A stretch of 64,000 bases of DNA from Corynebacterium sp. ES2730-CONJ. Lineage in GTDB: Bacteria > Actinomycetota > Actinomycetes > Mycobacteriales > Mycobacteriaceae. The DNA is taken from assembly GCF_024834055.1 (NCBI RefSeq), contig NZ_JANUXZ010000004.1, positions 124,001 to 188,000 of the forward strand, given 5' to 3'. Under the pieces are notes generated by a model, which saw only the letters and a program-made list of their open reading frames with translations, was not told where the DNA came from and did no database searches. The translations under genes and the position numbers were made by a program. Below are positions 16,767 to 24,156 of this stretch, piece after piece. The first letter of the stretch is position 1; each line of letters begins with the position of its first letter.

Positions 16767-17510
16767 TTAGGCCTTATTGGCGTAAGTCACGGTACCACCC
16801 GTAGCCTCGGAGATAACCTGCAGGTAAGCAGGGTCATTCTTGAAGGTCACGGCGTCCACGCGCACATTTGGGTGCTCGTCAGTCATCTTGAGGGTTAGCT
16901 GGGCGATATCGCCGCCACAGGTATCCACACCATCAGAGAATACAACGATACGGGCTGGGCCGTCAGCTGGCAGCAGCTTGGCGGCTTCCTCGATGGCCTT
17001 GGTTACTGGGGTATAACCGCGAGCTGGCAAAGCCTCGATGGCCGCGGTGGCAACCTCAGCATCCTCGAGGGAAGAAAGGGGACGAAGAACCTCAACGTCT
17101 TCGCAACCCTGAACTTGGCTCTCTGGAGCGTTGTCGGTGTTGTGTCCGAAGACAACCACGCCGAGCTCGCTGCTGGTGGGGAAGTTATTCACCAATTCAA
17201 CAGCAGCTTCCTTAGCCTGGGTATAGCGGGTCTCATCATTGCCCTCGTCGAGCATGGTAGCCGATGCATCCATGACAATAACGGTGGGTAGGGCCTCACC
17301 GGCGTCTACAGGAGTTGTTTCCTGCTCCATAGCCTCCATAGTCATCGTCTCCTCTGCGGTTACCACAGCAACGGTGCTGGGGGCAGTGGTGGTTTCAGGC
17401 TCGGTGGAGGAGCAACCAGCTACTAGCAGGGCGCTGGTGGCAAGAACAGTGGTGAGAATCTTGGGGGTGGAAATAGCAATCACAGCTTTCTTAAAATCTA
17501 AGCAAATCAT
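16767..17510 (-). CDS. VWA-domain lipoprotein
   Basis: 247 residues. A signal peptide with lipobox (LVAGC, Cys at about 33) anchors the protein outside the membrane; a Thr/Glu/Met-rich linker follows, then a von Willebrand factor A domain from about residue 75. The metal-site motif D-x-S-x-T is present (DASAT), with the later VFSDGVDTCGGD segment supplying the second MIDAS aspartate. Two cysteines (QGCEDV, DTCGG) may form a disulfide. VWA domains bind protein or carbohydrate partners; none is identifiable here. The frame reaches a TTG at 17516, but ATG 17510 is more likely; the n-region is unusually long for a signal peptide, so an internal GTG start is also possible. Confidence 0.8.
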   Translation of the reverse strand: MICLDFKKAVIAISTPKILTTVLATSALLVAGCSSTEPETTTAPSTVAVVTAEETMTMEAMEQETTPVDAGEALPTVIVMDASATMLDEGNDETRYTQAKEAAVELVNNFPTSSELGVVVFGHNTDNAPESQVQGCEDVEVLRPLSSLEDAEVATAAIEALPARGYTPVTKAIEEAAKLLPADGPARIVVFSDGVDTCGGDIAQLTLKMTDEHPNVRVDAVTFKNDPAYLQVISEATGGTVTYANKA

Positions 17511-17620
17511 TATCAACTGAGCTTCTAAGCCTTATCAAGGGCTTTAGCTGCTCGCCGGATCCACCATACCAGAGCTTTGACACCAATGTCGGATGAGGGA
17601 TATGGGTGGGAATAGGAAAA

Positions 17621-17658
17621 TCCCCTCGACCTTAGCCATATGGCCGAGGTCGAGGGGA
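17621..17658 (-). terminator. Terminator of fba
   Basis: TCCCCTCGACCT (17621-17632) pairs perfectly with 17647-17658, with a further GGCCATATGGCC-like palindromic loop. On the minus strand it is followed by TTTTCC. Confidence 0.75.
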
Positions 17659-17669
17659 ATATTTGATAT

Positions 17670-18704
17670 TTACTTACCCAAGGTGGTTCCTACAGAGTGG
17701 AGATCCTGACATGCCTCAACAATACGATCGGCCATGCCTTGCTCTGCCTTCTTCATATATGAGCGTGGGTCGTAGGCCTTCTTATTGCCCACTTCGCCGT
17801 CAACCTTGAGAACGCCGTCATAGTTTTGGAACATATGAGACACGACGGGGCGAGTGAAGGCGTATTGGGTGTCAGTATCAACGTTCATCTTGATAACGCC
17901 ATAACGTAGCGACTCTTCAATCTTCTCCTTCTCGGAGCCTGAGCCACCATGGAAGACGAAGTCGAATGGAAGAGCGTCATCGCCAAGGCCCAGCTTCTCT
18001 CGGGCAACCTTCTGGCCTTCAAGTAGAACTTCTGGACGCAACTTGACGTTGCCTGGCTTGTAGACGCCGTGCACGTTACCGAAGGTAGCAGCCAGGAGGT
18101 AGCGACCCTGCTCACCGGTGCCGATGGCATCGATGGTCTTAGCGAAGTCTTCTGGGGAGGTGTAAAGGTTAGCGCCTGCCTTAGCCTCAACGCCATCTTC
18201 TTCACCGCCGACAACACCAATCTCTACCTCGAGAACGATATGCGCCTTATTAGCTTTTTCGAGCAGTTCTTGGGCGATGACCAGGTTCTCATCAATATGG
18301 ATAGCAGAACCATCCCACATATGAGATTGGAACAGAGGCTGCTCACCGCGGTCTACACGCTCCTGAGAGATAGCGATGAGGGGGCGCACATACTCATCGA
18401 GCACTTCCTTCTGGCAGTGATCGGTGTGCAGCGCGATATTCACGCCGTAGTGCTTGGCAGCCTCGTAGGCGAATGCTGCCAATGCGCAAGCACCTGCAAC
18501 CTTGTTCTTCACGGACAAGCCAGAGCCGAATTCAGCGCCACCGGTAGAGAACTGAATGATGCCGTCAGATTCTGCCTCAGCGAAGCCGCGAAGTGCAGCG
18601 TTAATGGTCTCGGACGAGGTGCAGTTGATCGCAGGATATGCAAATCCGCGCTCCTTTGCACGATCAAGCATCTCTTTGTAGACCTCAGGAGTTGCGATTG
18701 GCAT
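17670..18704 (-). CDS. fba: Fructose-bisphosphate aldolase, class II
   Basis: 344 residues, the normal size for the zinc-dependent enzyme that splits fructose-1,6-bisphosphate into DHAP and glyceraldehyde-3-phosphate. Zinc-binding and catalytic landmarks are visible: NIALHTDHCQKEVLDE (catalytic Asp and Zn His), EVEIGVVGGEEDGV, FGNVHGVYKPGNV (Zn His) and FVFHGGSGS with the C-terminal NVDTDTQYAFTRP loop. ATG 18704 has a GGAGG ribosome binding site. It is a single-gene unit ending in a strong terminator and serves glycolysis and gluconeogenesis. Confidence 0.97.
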   Translation of the reverse strand: MPIATPEVYKEMLDRAKERGFAYPAINCTSSETINAALRGFAEAESDGIIQFSTGGAEFGSGLSVKNKVAGACALAAFAYEAAKHYGVNIALHTDHCQKEVLDEYVRPLIAISQERVDRGEQPLFQSHMWDGSAIHIDENLVIAQELLEKANKAHIVLEVEIGVVGGEEDGVEAKAGANLYTSPEDFAKTIDAIGTGEQGRYLLAATFGNVHGVYKPGNVKLRPEVLLEGQKVAREKLGLGDDALPFDFVFHGGSGSEKEKIEESLRYGVIKMNVDTDTQYAFTRPVVSHMFQNYDGVLKVDGEVGNKKAYDPRSYMKKAEQGMADRIVEACQDLHSVGTTLGK

Positions 18705-18856
18705 GTGTCATCCTCCAACTAAATAGAAGTTTTTATGTCAGAACCACAGGGAGCAGTCCATGAGCACCATTATGCCAGCAAATCCCCCATATTGCACCGT
18801 TCATATACAGTGAAAAACCACACAGTCGGGCATAAGCTCACCAATATGGGCGTGAA

Positions 18857-20152
18857 TCAGCGGCTCCGTCTCTCTGCATTAGCCAATTGAGCCATGTCAT
18901 GACGAGCAATACGCGCTGCTGCTTCCATGAGCATCCATCCAGAGAGCTGGACGGAGAGATCGCGTTCATCAACGCGGACAATATGGACAAGGTCACTCAA
19001 GGCTCCACTAGAGCCCCCGTAATTATGCGGTAGCTTTGCATCGGCAAGCCAATCGGTGCCGAAGATGGGGAGGCCATCTACCTCCAGGCGGTGTTGCCAC
19101 AGGGATTCAGCGGAAGCTAATACTATACGCTTCGCCCGCTTTTTTGCGGCAATATTGGCTTCACTATCGCCTGGCAATCGCACCGCAACGTCCGCGAGGT
19201 AGCGGGCAAGTATTCCCTTAAATAGGCCGCCGTCCCCGTCGCCAGTATTCCAGTCAATGACCCCGTAGGCATTAGTCATATGCCTATCAATAGCCTTGAT
19301 CAGGGCCCTGATATGAACGATATAGTTGATCGCTTCTTCTTCGGTGCCGGGGTGTTTCATCAGTGACAGGGCAATGTCAAGGCACGCCCCCACAGCCACT
19401 CCCTGGCAGTACGGGTGAATAGCTTTAACGAGTTCGGGGCCGTTCATAGTCATACGCAGCCCGTCCATAACCAGGCCGTCTTCGTTGATTAATTTATCGA
19501 ATATCCAGTCGACGATAAATCGCGCTTGGCCGAGGTTTTGTTGGCGCGCCAGCATAATTGCTGCGGGCCCATTGGTGGGGGTATTGAAGAAGGTTTCGCC
19601 GACGCGCCACGGAAGAACACTGGCTACGGGGTCGAGACCTTCTAAAATATTATGTTCTAAGGCCTTGATATATTTTGGGCGCTTTTTATTATTCAGGCTC
19701 GCCGCACGATCGAGAGCTAGGGCTAACCAGAGTTTGTCGTCGTAGTAGTTATTCCGCTTAAACGATCCGAAATTCCTTAGTTTGATGCCGCGGATGGTGG
19801 TTTGGATGCGACGTTTTCGGTCTTTGGTGGGGCGTCTTTTGGCGGCGTCGACAAGGCAATCGAGGTAGTGAGCTTGCCACCAGTAGTGCCAGCGATAGAA
19901 AGTTTTTTCTTTAACGTGGGGAGGCCATGCAGCGACTGCTAGGTTGGTGTGCATCAGCCCCCAGAGGCGCTGTGAATGGCGTTCATTGATGGCCGACTCG
20001 GCGAGATCCGCACGGTGTAACCATTTCTCCTCGACCACCTGAACGTCACTCCTTATTGTTAGCGTGCTTGACTGAGCGTGATTATTGTAAACGAGGTAGT
20101 GTGCCGGCTCGGCTACCATGCTTGCGAAAGATCGGCGTGCTGCCTGATCCAT
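18857..20152 (-). CDS. GH76-like (endo-alpha-1,6-mannanase family) protein without signal peptide
   Basis: 431 residues of an (alpha/alpha)6-barrel type. The YYDDKLWLALALDRA motif near residue 140 carries the paired aspartates that are catalytic in GH76 alpha-1,6-mannanases, and GVIDWNTGDGDGGLFKGILARYL near residue 300 is another family hallmark. Mycolata envelopes contain alpha-1,6-mannan cores (LM/LAM), so such an enzyme could trim them. However, no signal peptide is visible, so cytoplasmic action or a non-catalytic role is possible. The start at 20152 overlaps the upstream methylase gene by 40 bp; a later ATG at 20119 would reduce the overlap to 7 bp and may be the true start. It is the last gene of the pyrE-spoU-GH76 unit. 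Confidence 0.75.
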   Translation of the reverse strand: MDQAARRSFASMVAEPAHYLVYNNHAQSSTLTIRSDVQVVEEKWLHRADLAESAINERHSQRLWGLMHTNLAVAAWPPHVKEKTFYRWHYWWQAHYLDCLVDAAKRRPTKDRKRRIQTTIRGIKLRNFGSFKRNNYYDDKLWLALALDRAASLNNKKRPKYIKALEHNILEGLDPVASVLPWRVGETFFNTPTNGPAAIMLARQQNLGQARFIVDWIFDKLINEDGLVMDGLRMTMNGPELVKAIHPYCQGVAVGACLDIALSLMKHPGTEEEAINYIVHIRALIKAIDRHMTNAYGVIDWNTGDGDGGLFKGILARYLADVAVRLPGDSEANIAAKKRAKRIVLASAESLWQHRLEVDGLPIFGTDWLADAKLPHNYGGSSGALSDLVHIVRVDERDLSVQLSGWMLMEAAARIARHDMAQLANAERRSR

Positions 20153-20799
20153 TGATGCATGGCAATCCCGGCGGCCACTCCCGCATTAATGCTACGAGTG
20201 GATCCAAATTGGGCGATTGAGCAGGTCATCAAAGAATTCCTGGCAGCTTCTGGAGAAATCCCTGGTCCTTCTTGACCAAAAAGGAGCAGACATTTTTGCG
20301 GCAAGGTGGCCGTTTCGATCGGCACGCTACCTGGGGTATTATCAATCGCCACCACACCCAAACCGCGGTCTTGTGCCCATGTGATGACGTCTTCGGTCCT
20401 CGGGTGGTGCATAAGATGTTGGTAGCGGTCGGTCACCATAGCCCCCCGACGGTTCCACCGTCGTCGACCAACGATATGAACCGTATCGACGGCGAAGGCA
20501 TTAGCGGTGCGCACAACGGTGCCGATATTGGCGTCGTTTTCAAAATTTTCGATGGCAATATGCAAACTGTGCCGGCGCCTATCGATATCGGCCACGATTG
20601 CTTCTCGACGCCAATATCGGTAAGCGTCAACGACATTTCGATGATCCCCTCCCTCGAGCAGCTCTGGATCATAGTGGGAATCCTGCGGCAAGGGCTTGTC
20701 GGGGTATTCCTCGATCCAAGGGCCAAGACCATGGCGGCCTTGGCCCCACTCAGTCGGCCCGGGAGGGAAGGGCGAGTGTGGAATATGTGGGATACTCAC
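20113..20799 (-). CDS. SpoU/TrmH-family RNA 2'-O-methyltransferase
   Basis: 228 residues. The three SPOUT motifs are clear: motif 1 NDANIGTVVRTANAF with the catalytic-type Asn and Arg, motif 2 LLLFGQEGPGI, and motif 3 CSIAQFGSTRSINAGVAAGIAMHQW, which forms the SAM-binding knot. The N-terminal 90 residues are a Pro-rich extension plus a linker with the DAYRYW helix. It should methylate ribose 2'-OH in tRNA or rRNA; the target is not predictable. Its ATG overlaps the pyrE stop by 4 bp (ATGA), so translation is coupled, and the GH76 gene overlaps its 3' end. Confidence 0.9.
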   Translation of the reverse strand: MSIPHIPHSPFPPGPTEWGQGRHGLGPWIEEYPDKPLPQDSHYDPELLEGGDHRNVVDAYRYWRREAIVADIDRRRHSLHIAIENFENDANIGTVVRTANAFAVDTVHIVGRRRWNRRGAMVTDRYQHLMHHPRTEDVITWAQDRGLGVVAIDNTPGSVPIETATLPQKCLLLFGQEGPGISPEAARNSLMTCSIAQFGSTRSINAGVAAGIAMHQWIRQHADLSQAW

Positions 20800-21341
20800 G
20801 AGGAGAGTCCAAGGTCTTCCAGGCCCAGCAGGTAGCGGTATTCCAATCCCGCCTCGGCGATGACTGTGTCTGCACCTGTCTGCCGGTCAACCACGGTAGC
20901 CACGCCTACGACTTCAGCCCCGGCGGCTCGCACAGCGGCGACGGCATTGAGGGGGGAATTTCCCGTCGTGGTGGTGTCTTCTACAACCAGCACTTTCTTC
21001 CCCACAATATCTGGGCCTTCAATCTGGCGTTGCATTCCGTGTTTCTTGGCTTCTTTGCGGACCACGAACGCATCGATATCGCGGCCTTGAGCGTGCATGA
21101 TGGATGTGGCCACCGGATCGGCGCCCAGCGTGAGGCCACCGACAGCCACATAATCCCAGTCGGCGGTGAGTTCGCGTAGCAATTCCCCAATAAGCCGCGA
21201 CGCGCGGTGCTCTAGCGTTGCTCGGCGCAGGTCGACATAGTAGTCAGCCTCTTTGCCCGAGGAGAGAATAACTGAGCCATGAACCACTGCTAGTTTCTTC
21301 ACTAGCTCTGCGAGTTCGGCTTTCTTTGCGGAATCGATCAT
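20796..21341 (-). CDS. pyrE: Orotate phosphoribosyltransferase
   Basis: 181 residues. PyrE converts orotate plus PRPP to OMP in pyrimidine synthesis. The PRPP loop reads VLVVEDTTTTGNS, the catalytic lysine lies in the VRKEAKKHG loop, and the N-terminal VILSSGKEADYYVDLR segment is the OPRTase signature. ATG 21341 has a GGAG ribosome binding site. It heads the pyrE-spoU-GH76 unit on the minus strand. Confidence 0.95.
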   Translation of the reverse strand: MIDSAKKAELAELVKKLAVVHGSVILSSGKEADYYVDLRRATLEHRASRLIGELLRELTADWDYVAVGGLTLGADPVATSIMHAQGRDIDAFVVRKEAKKHGMQRQIEGPDIVGKKVLVVEDTTTTGNSPLNAVAAVRAAGAEVVGVATVVDRQTGADTVIAEAGLEYRYLLGLEDLGLSS

Positions 21342-21415
21342 TTTCCATCTCCAGTGTCAGCTGTGGTGGCAGCAAAATTTTTCTTCGGTTGATGGAATTG
21401 TAGCCTAAGAGTTTT

Positions 21416-22567
21416 CTAGCGGTCCCCATCAGAGAAGATCGTAGATTTCTCGGTGTGGGGGCGCAAAGCCCGCGTGCCCAAAAAGTCCGAGGGCTGAGGT
21501 GGTGAGCTGGGGTTATCGGCAATTGAATCCACATTATCCTCACCCGGGGTATGGATATCAAGAGTGCCCCATTGTCGCTCATAGACACGTGTGGGTAGAT
21601 CTAGTTCGATATCCTCGCGCCCGAATTCTTCTGCAATTTGAGCAGGAAGAACGAGCCGTTGTGGCGTTTTTGGGGCATAGGTAGTGTGGTCAGCACGAGA
21701 GACCAAAGGACGAGTCGGAGGGTGAGATGCAAAATCAAGGGTATTCTCGTGGTGCGGTGGCAATGTGGCTGTAGCATCAGCAAGCAGCGCAAGAGGCACC
21801 ACTATTTTTTCCCACAGATCAGGCTGAGATTCGAGATCACACCACGCACACACCCACTCAGACTCGATCCACAGACCAGCCACGGCATCGGGCATATTAA
21901 TAAGCGCACTATATACCCGTTCGTCAAGCATTCGTTGCACAGGCCCAGGATGAGTGGTTGTCACGAAGAAGTTAGCGCACTGGCTGACAGCAATAAGTTC
22001 GTCACCGTGGGTGTGAAAGTCATCGCGGTGCATTTCCACGACGACGGGAGAGGAGGCGTTTAGGTGCATGGCCATAACCATGGATTCGCCGATGAGGCCG
22101 ATATGCATCTCGTAGCCGGCCGCCATGCCACTAATACTGTGGCGGACGGTAGAACTTATGGTAGCGGGGCCTCTGGTCCACTCGTCGGCGAGGTAATCAT
22201 CTGTGCTGCTGAAACTGAAACCATAGTGGTGGGCCCATGCACGTTTGAGCCGAGTGCGATAACCGGGTAGGGCTGGAAAAAGACGTTCATTGTCGGCCTC
22301 AAAGGGGGCGTGCCCGGCGCCAAACGGGGTGATGATGATGGCTGCGTGAGATTGCCATAATTCTTCTAGGTCGGCATTGTCTTCCACAACTTCGTCATCG
22401 ACTTCTGCGTTTTGTGCAGCTTGGTAGGTGGTGGTGTTGATGGCAGGAATAGACTCGGGTTCGAGAAGCACAGTCGGCTTCTGGTCATGGCTTCGCTTTT
22501 GCTGGGCATCGAGCACAAGCAGCACAGCCGCAGCACAAGCGAAAAGACCTGCCAAAAGAAAAACCAT
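21416..22567 (-). CDS. Membrane-anchored conserved protein, function unknown
   Basis: 383 residues. One N-terminal hydrophobic helix (VFLLAGLFACAAAVLLVL, residues 2-19) precedes an acidic linker and a soluble domain of about 240 residues; the C-terminal 90 residues are Pro/Asp-rich and probably disordered. The helix is followed by QQKRSH, so by the positive-inside rule the bulk is probably cytoplasmic. Features include a paired-His segment (HRDDFHTHGDE) and several Trp residues around WIESEWVCAWCDLE, but I recognise no family. No RBS precedes ATG 22567; TAGACT (22575-22580, minus strand) ends 7 nt before it, so the message is likely leaderless. Confidence 0.7.
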   Translation of the reverse strand: MVFLLAGLFACAAAVLLVLDAQQKRSHDQKPTVLLEPESIPAINTTTYQAAQNAEVDDEVVEDNADLEELWQSHAAIIITPFGAGHAPFEADNERLFPALPGYRTRLKRAWAHHYGFSFSSTDDYLADEWTRGPATISSTVRHSISGMAAGYEMHIGLIGESMVMAMHLNASSPVVVEMHRDDFHTHGDELIAVSQCANFFVTTTHPGPVQRMLDERVYSALINMPDAVAGLWIESEWVCAWCDLESQPDLWEKIVVPLALLADATATLPPHHENTLDFASHPPTRPLVSRADHTTYAPKTPQRLVLPAQIAEEFGREDIELDLPTRVYERQWGTLDIHTPGEDNVDSIADNPSSPPQPSDFLGTRALRPHTEKSTIFSDGDR

Positions 22568-22606
22568 AGTGTTTAGTCTATAGCGTTAAATGCCCACAAG
22601 GAGGTA

Positions 22607-23443
22607 TTAGTCTCCTCGATCGGTGGGATTCTTCGGGTCCGCACACCACTGGCTCCAGCCACCGATGAAATGGCGAGGGGCTTTCAAGCCTGCAATGGCC
22701 ATGGCCACGATGACCTGAGCTGAGTGGTTACCGGAACCGGAGTACACGATCACATCGTCGATGGTCTCTGCGGTAATACCGGCTTCGCGGAAGACCTCGC
22801 GGAGCGTATCGGCATCTTTAAAGGTGTAATCCTCGTTGAGTACGGCGCGGGTGGGAAGGTTGATAGCTCCAGGAATATGACCAGCTTTGAGATCGAGAGA
22901 CTCTTTGCGTCCCGCATAGCGGTTAGGTTCACGGCAGTCTACCAAGATTCCCTTATGGGCCTTGACATCTTCGATGGTGGCAACGGGCATATTGCCTACC
23001 TCTGCCCCCTCGCCATCGTGTAAGCGGGGATTACCTGGGCCGCCAAGAACCTCATATCCAGCGGCTTCCCAGGCGCGTTGCCCGCCGTCGAGAATACGCA
23101 CATTTTTTACGCCGGCATATTTCAGCATCCACCACGCGCGTGCAGCAAAAAGACCCCGTTCGCGGGAATAAACAACGACTTCGCGGTCAAGGGTGAGACC
23201 CCATTTAGCGAACCACTTATCCAAGGTTTGCTTATCAGGGAGAGGATTGCGCCCACTGGTGGAGGAGGGCATGGAGGCCAGGGAGTGGGCGGTATCGCAA
23301 TAGCGGGCCGAGGAAATGTGCTCGGAGCGGAATTGGCTATATCCGCCACCTTCGGTGGGTGCCCAGTGGGAGGCGAGAATCATGGGGGCATTGCCGCCTT
23401 CAACGCGCGCATTGAGTTCTTGTGGAGTGATGAGAATATCCAT
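22607..23443 (-). CDS. sseA: Rhodanese/3-mercaptopyruvate sulfurtransferase-like protein with Ser in the catalytic Cys position
   Basis: 278 residues with two rhodanese domains in tandem, as in thiosulfate and mercaptopyruvate sulfurtransferases. Domain 1 shows VVVYSRERGLFAARAWWMLKYAGV and ILDGG; domain 2 shows LVDCREPNRYAG, AGHIPGAINLP and VIVYSGSGNHSAQ. In active enzymes the last motif is C-G-S-G; here the first residue is Ser235 (codon TCC, complement of 22739-22741). Thiosulfate or mercaptopyruvate sulfur transfer through a persulfide therefore looks impossible at this site. The frame is open upstream to 23524, but ATG 23443 gives the family start (DILITPQEL) and lies 7 nt after TAAGAT (23451-23456, minus strand), a leaderless arrangement. 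It follows the lysoplasmalogenase gene on the same strand. Confidence 0.82.
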   Translation of the reverse strand: MDILITPQELNARVEGGNAPMILASHWAPTEGGGYSQFRSEHISSARYCDTAHSLASMPSSTSGRNPLPDKQTLDKWFAKWGLTLDREVVVYSRERGLFAARAWWMLKYAGVKNVRILDGGQRAWEAAGYEVLGGPGNPRLHDGEGAEVGNMPVATIEDVKAHKGILVDCREPNRYAGRKESLDLKAGHIPGAINLPTRAVLNEDYTFKDADTLREVFREAGITAETIDDVIVYSGSGNHSAQVIVAMAIAGLKAPRHFIGGWSQWCADPKNPTDRGD

Positions 23444-23559
23444 ATCCTCGATCTTAAAAGAGCGGGGAGTAATTTGCTTATTGAAAATACATGGAAATGC
23501 CCGTCTCCTGATCACAGCCCACATGAATAGACCTCACTGCAGGCGGCGGGCTTTGGATT

Positions 23560-24096
23560 CTACGACGAGCGATATAAGAAATTCTGGGCGACTCCGTAGG
23601 TTGCCAGTACGCTGGCATCGAGGTACGGGCGTGGATACGCACGATTAATCGCGATAAGAGCGTCAGATAGCATGAATATTGCACCGCTACTAGGGCTCTC
23701 GAGCGATGAATATGTAGCAAGGAGTGCGGCATAGGCAATAAGTCGGGGATCTTTTACCAGTGGGGCCGCAACGCCTAAGGCCGCGAGATGCCACAACGGC
23801 TTCTTGGGCTTCTTTCCCTCTTTGATCGCGCGCGCGATATGCGCGAGGTGTCCCAGCCCAAATAGAGCCGCCCCCTTATGGAGGGAAGCGTGATCGCGCA
23901 TCAATTCCAGATCGCCTAGGAAATGCCCTATGCCACCGATTGCAAAAAGCGGATCCCGTAACCGGGTAGGCTCACTAAGCATCAAAGCGGGGACAATAAT
24001 CGGCTTCGAAATTTTCTCTAGAGGGCGGTTAGAGGTGAGTTTTGCGAGGGCACAGGCGCCAGTGGCGGCCAGTGAGAGAGCAGCAAGCTTATTCAT
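23560..24096 (-). CDS. YhhN/TMEM86-family lysoplasmalogenase-like membrane protein
   Basis: 178 residues, nearly all in hydrophobic helices. YhhN landmarks are present: KPIIVPALML near residue 32, GGIGHFLGDLELM with its acidic pair near 55-65, and SGAIFMLSDALIAINR near 140. In bacteria and animals this family cleaves the vinyl-ether bond of lysoplasmalogens; whether this organism has such lipids is unknown, so the substrate is left open. It is slightly shorter than typical members (about 200-220). It lies between clpB (a hairpin separates them) and the rhodanese-like gene. Confidence 0.75.
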   Translation of the reverse strand: MNKLAALSLAATGACALAKLTSNRPLEKISKPIIVPALMLSEPTRLRDPLFAIGGIGHFLGDLELMRDHASLHKGAALFGLGHLAHIARAIKEGKKPKKPLWHLAALGVAAPLVKDPRLIAYAALLATYSSLESPSSGAIFMLSDALIAINRAYPRPYLDASVLATYGVAQNFLYRSS

Positions 24097-24120
24097 ACCT
24101 TAAGAGCCTAATAGATAGAT

Positions 24121-24149
24121 AAGGCTGGTAGGAGTTCCCTACCAGCCTT
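24121..24149 (-). terminator. Hairpin after clpB
   Basis: AAGGCTGGTAGG (24121-24132) pairs perfectly with 24138-24149, with a 5-nt loop. It lies 8 bp beyond the clpB stop. The U-tract is weak, so termination may be partial. Confidence 0.6.
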
Positions 24150-24156
24150 CGTAGGC

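Noticed and set aside
18069..18722. Plus-strand frame of 217 codons
   Set aside because: It is antisense to fba, a well-conserved enzyme; no independent evidence supports it.
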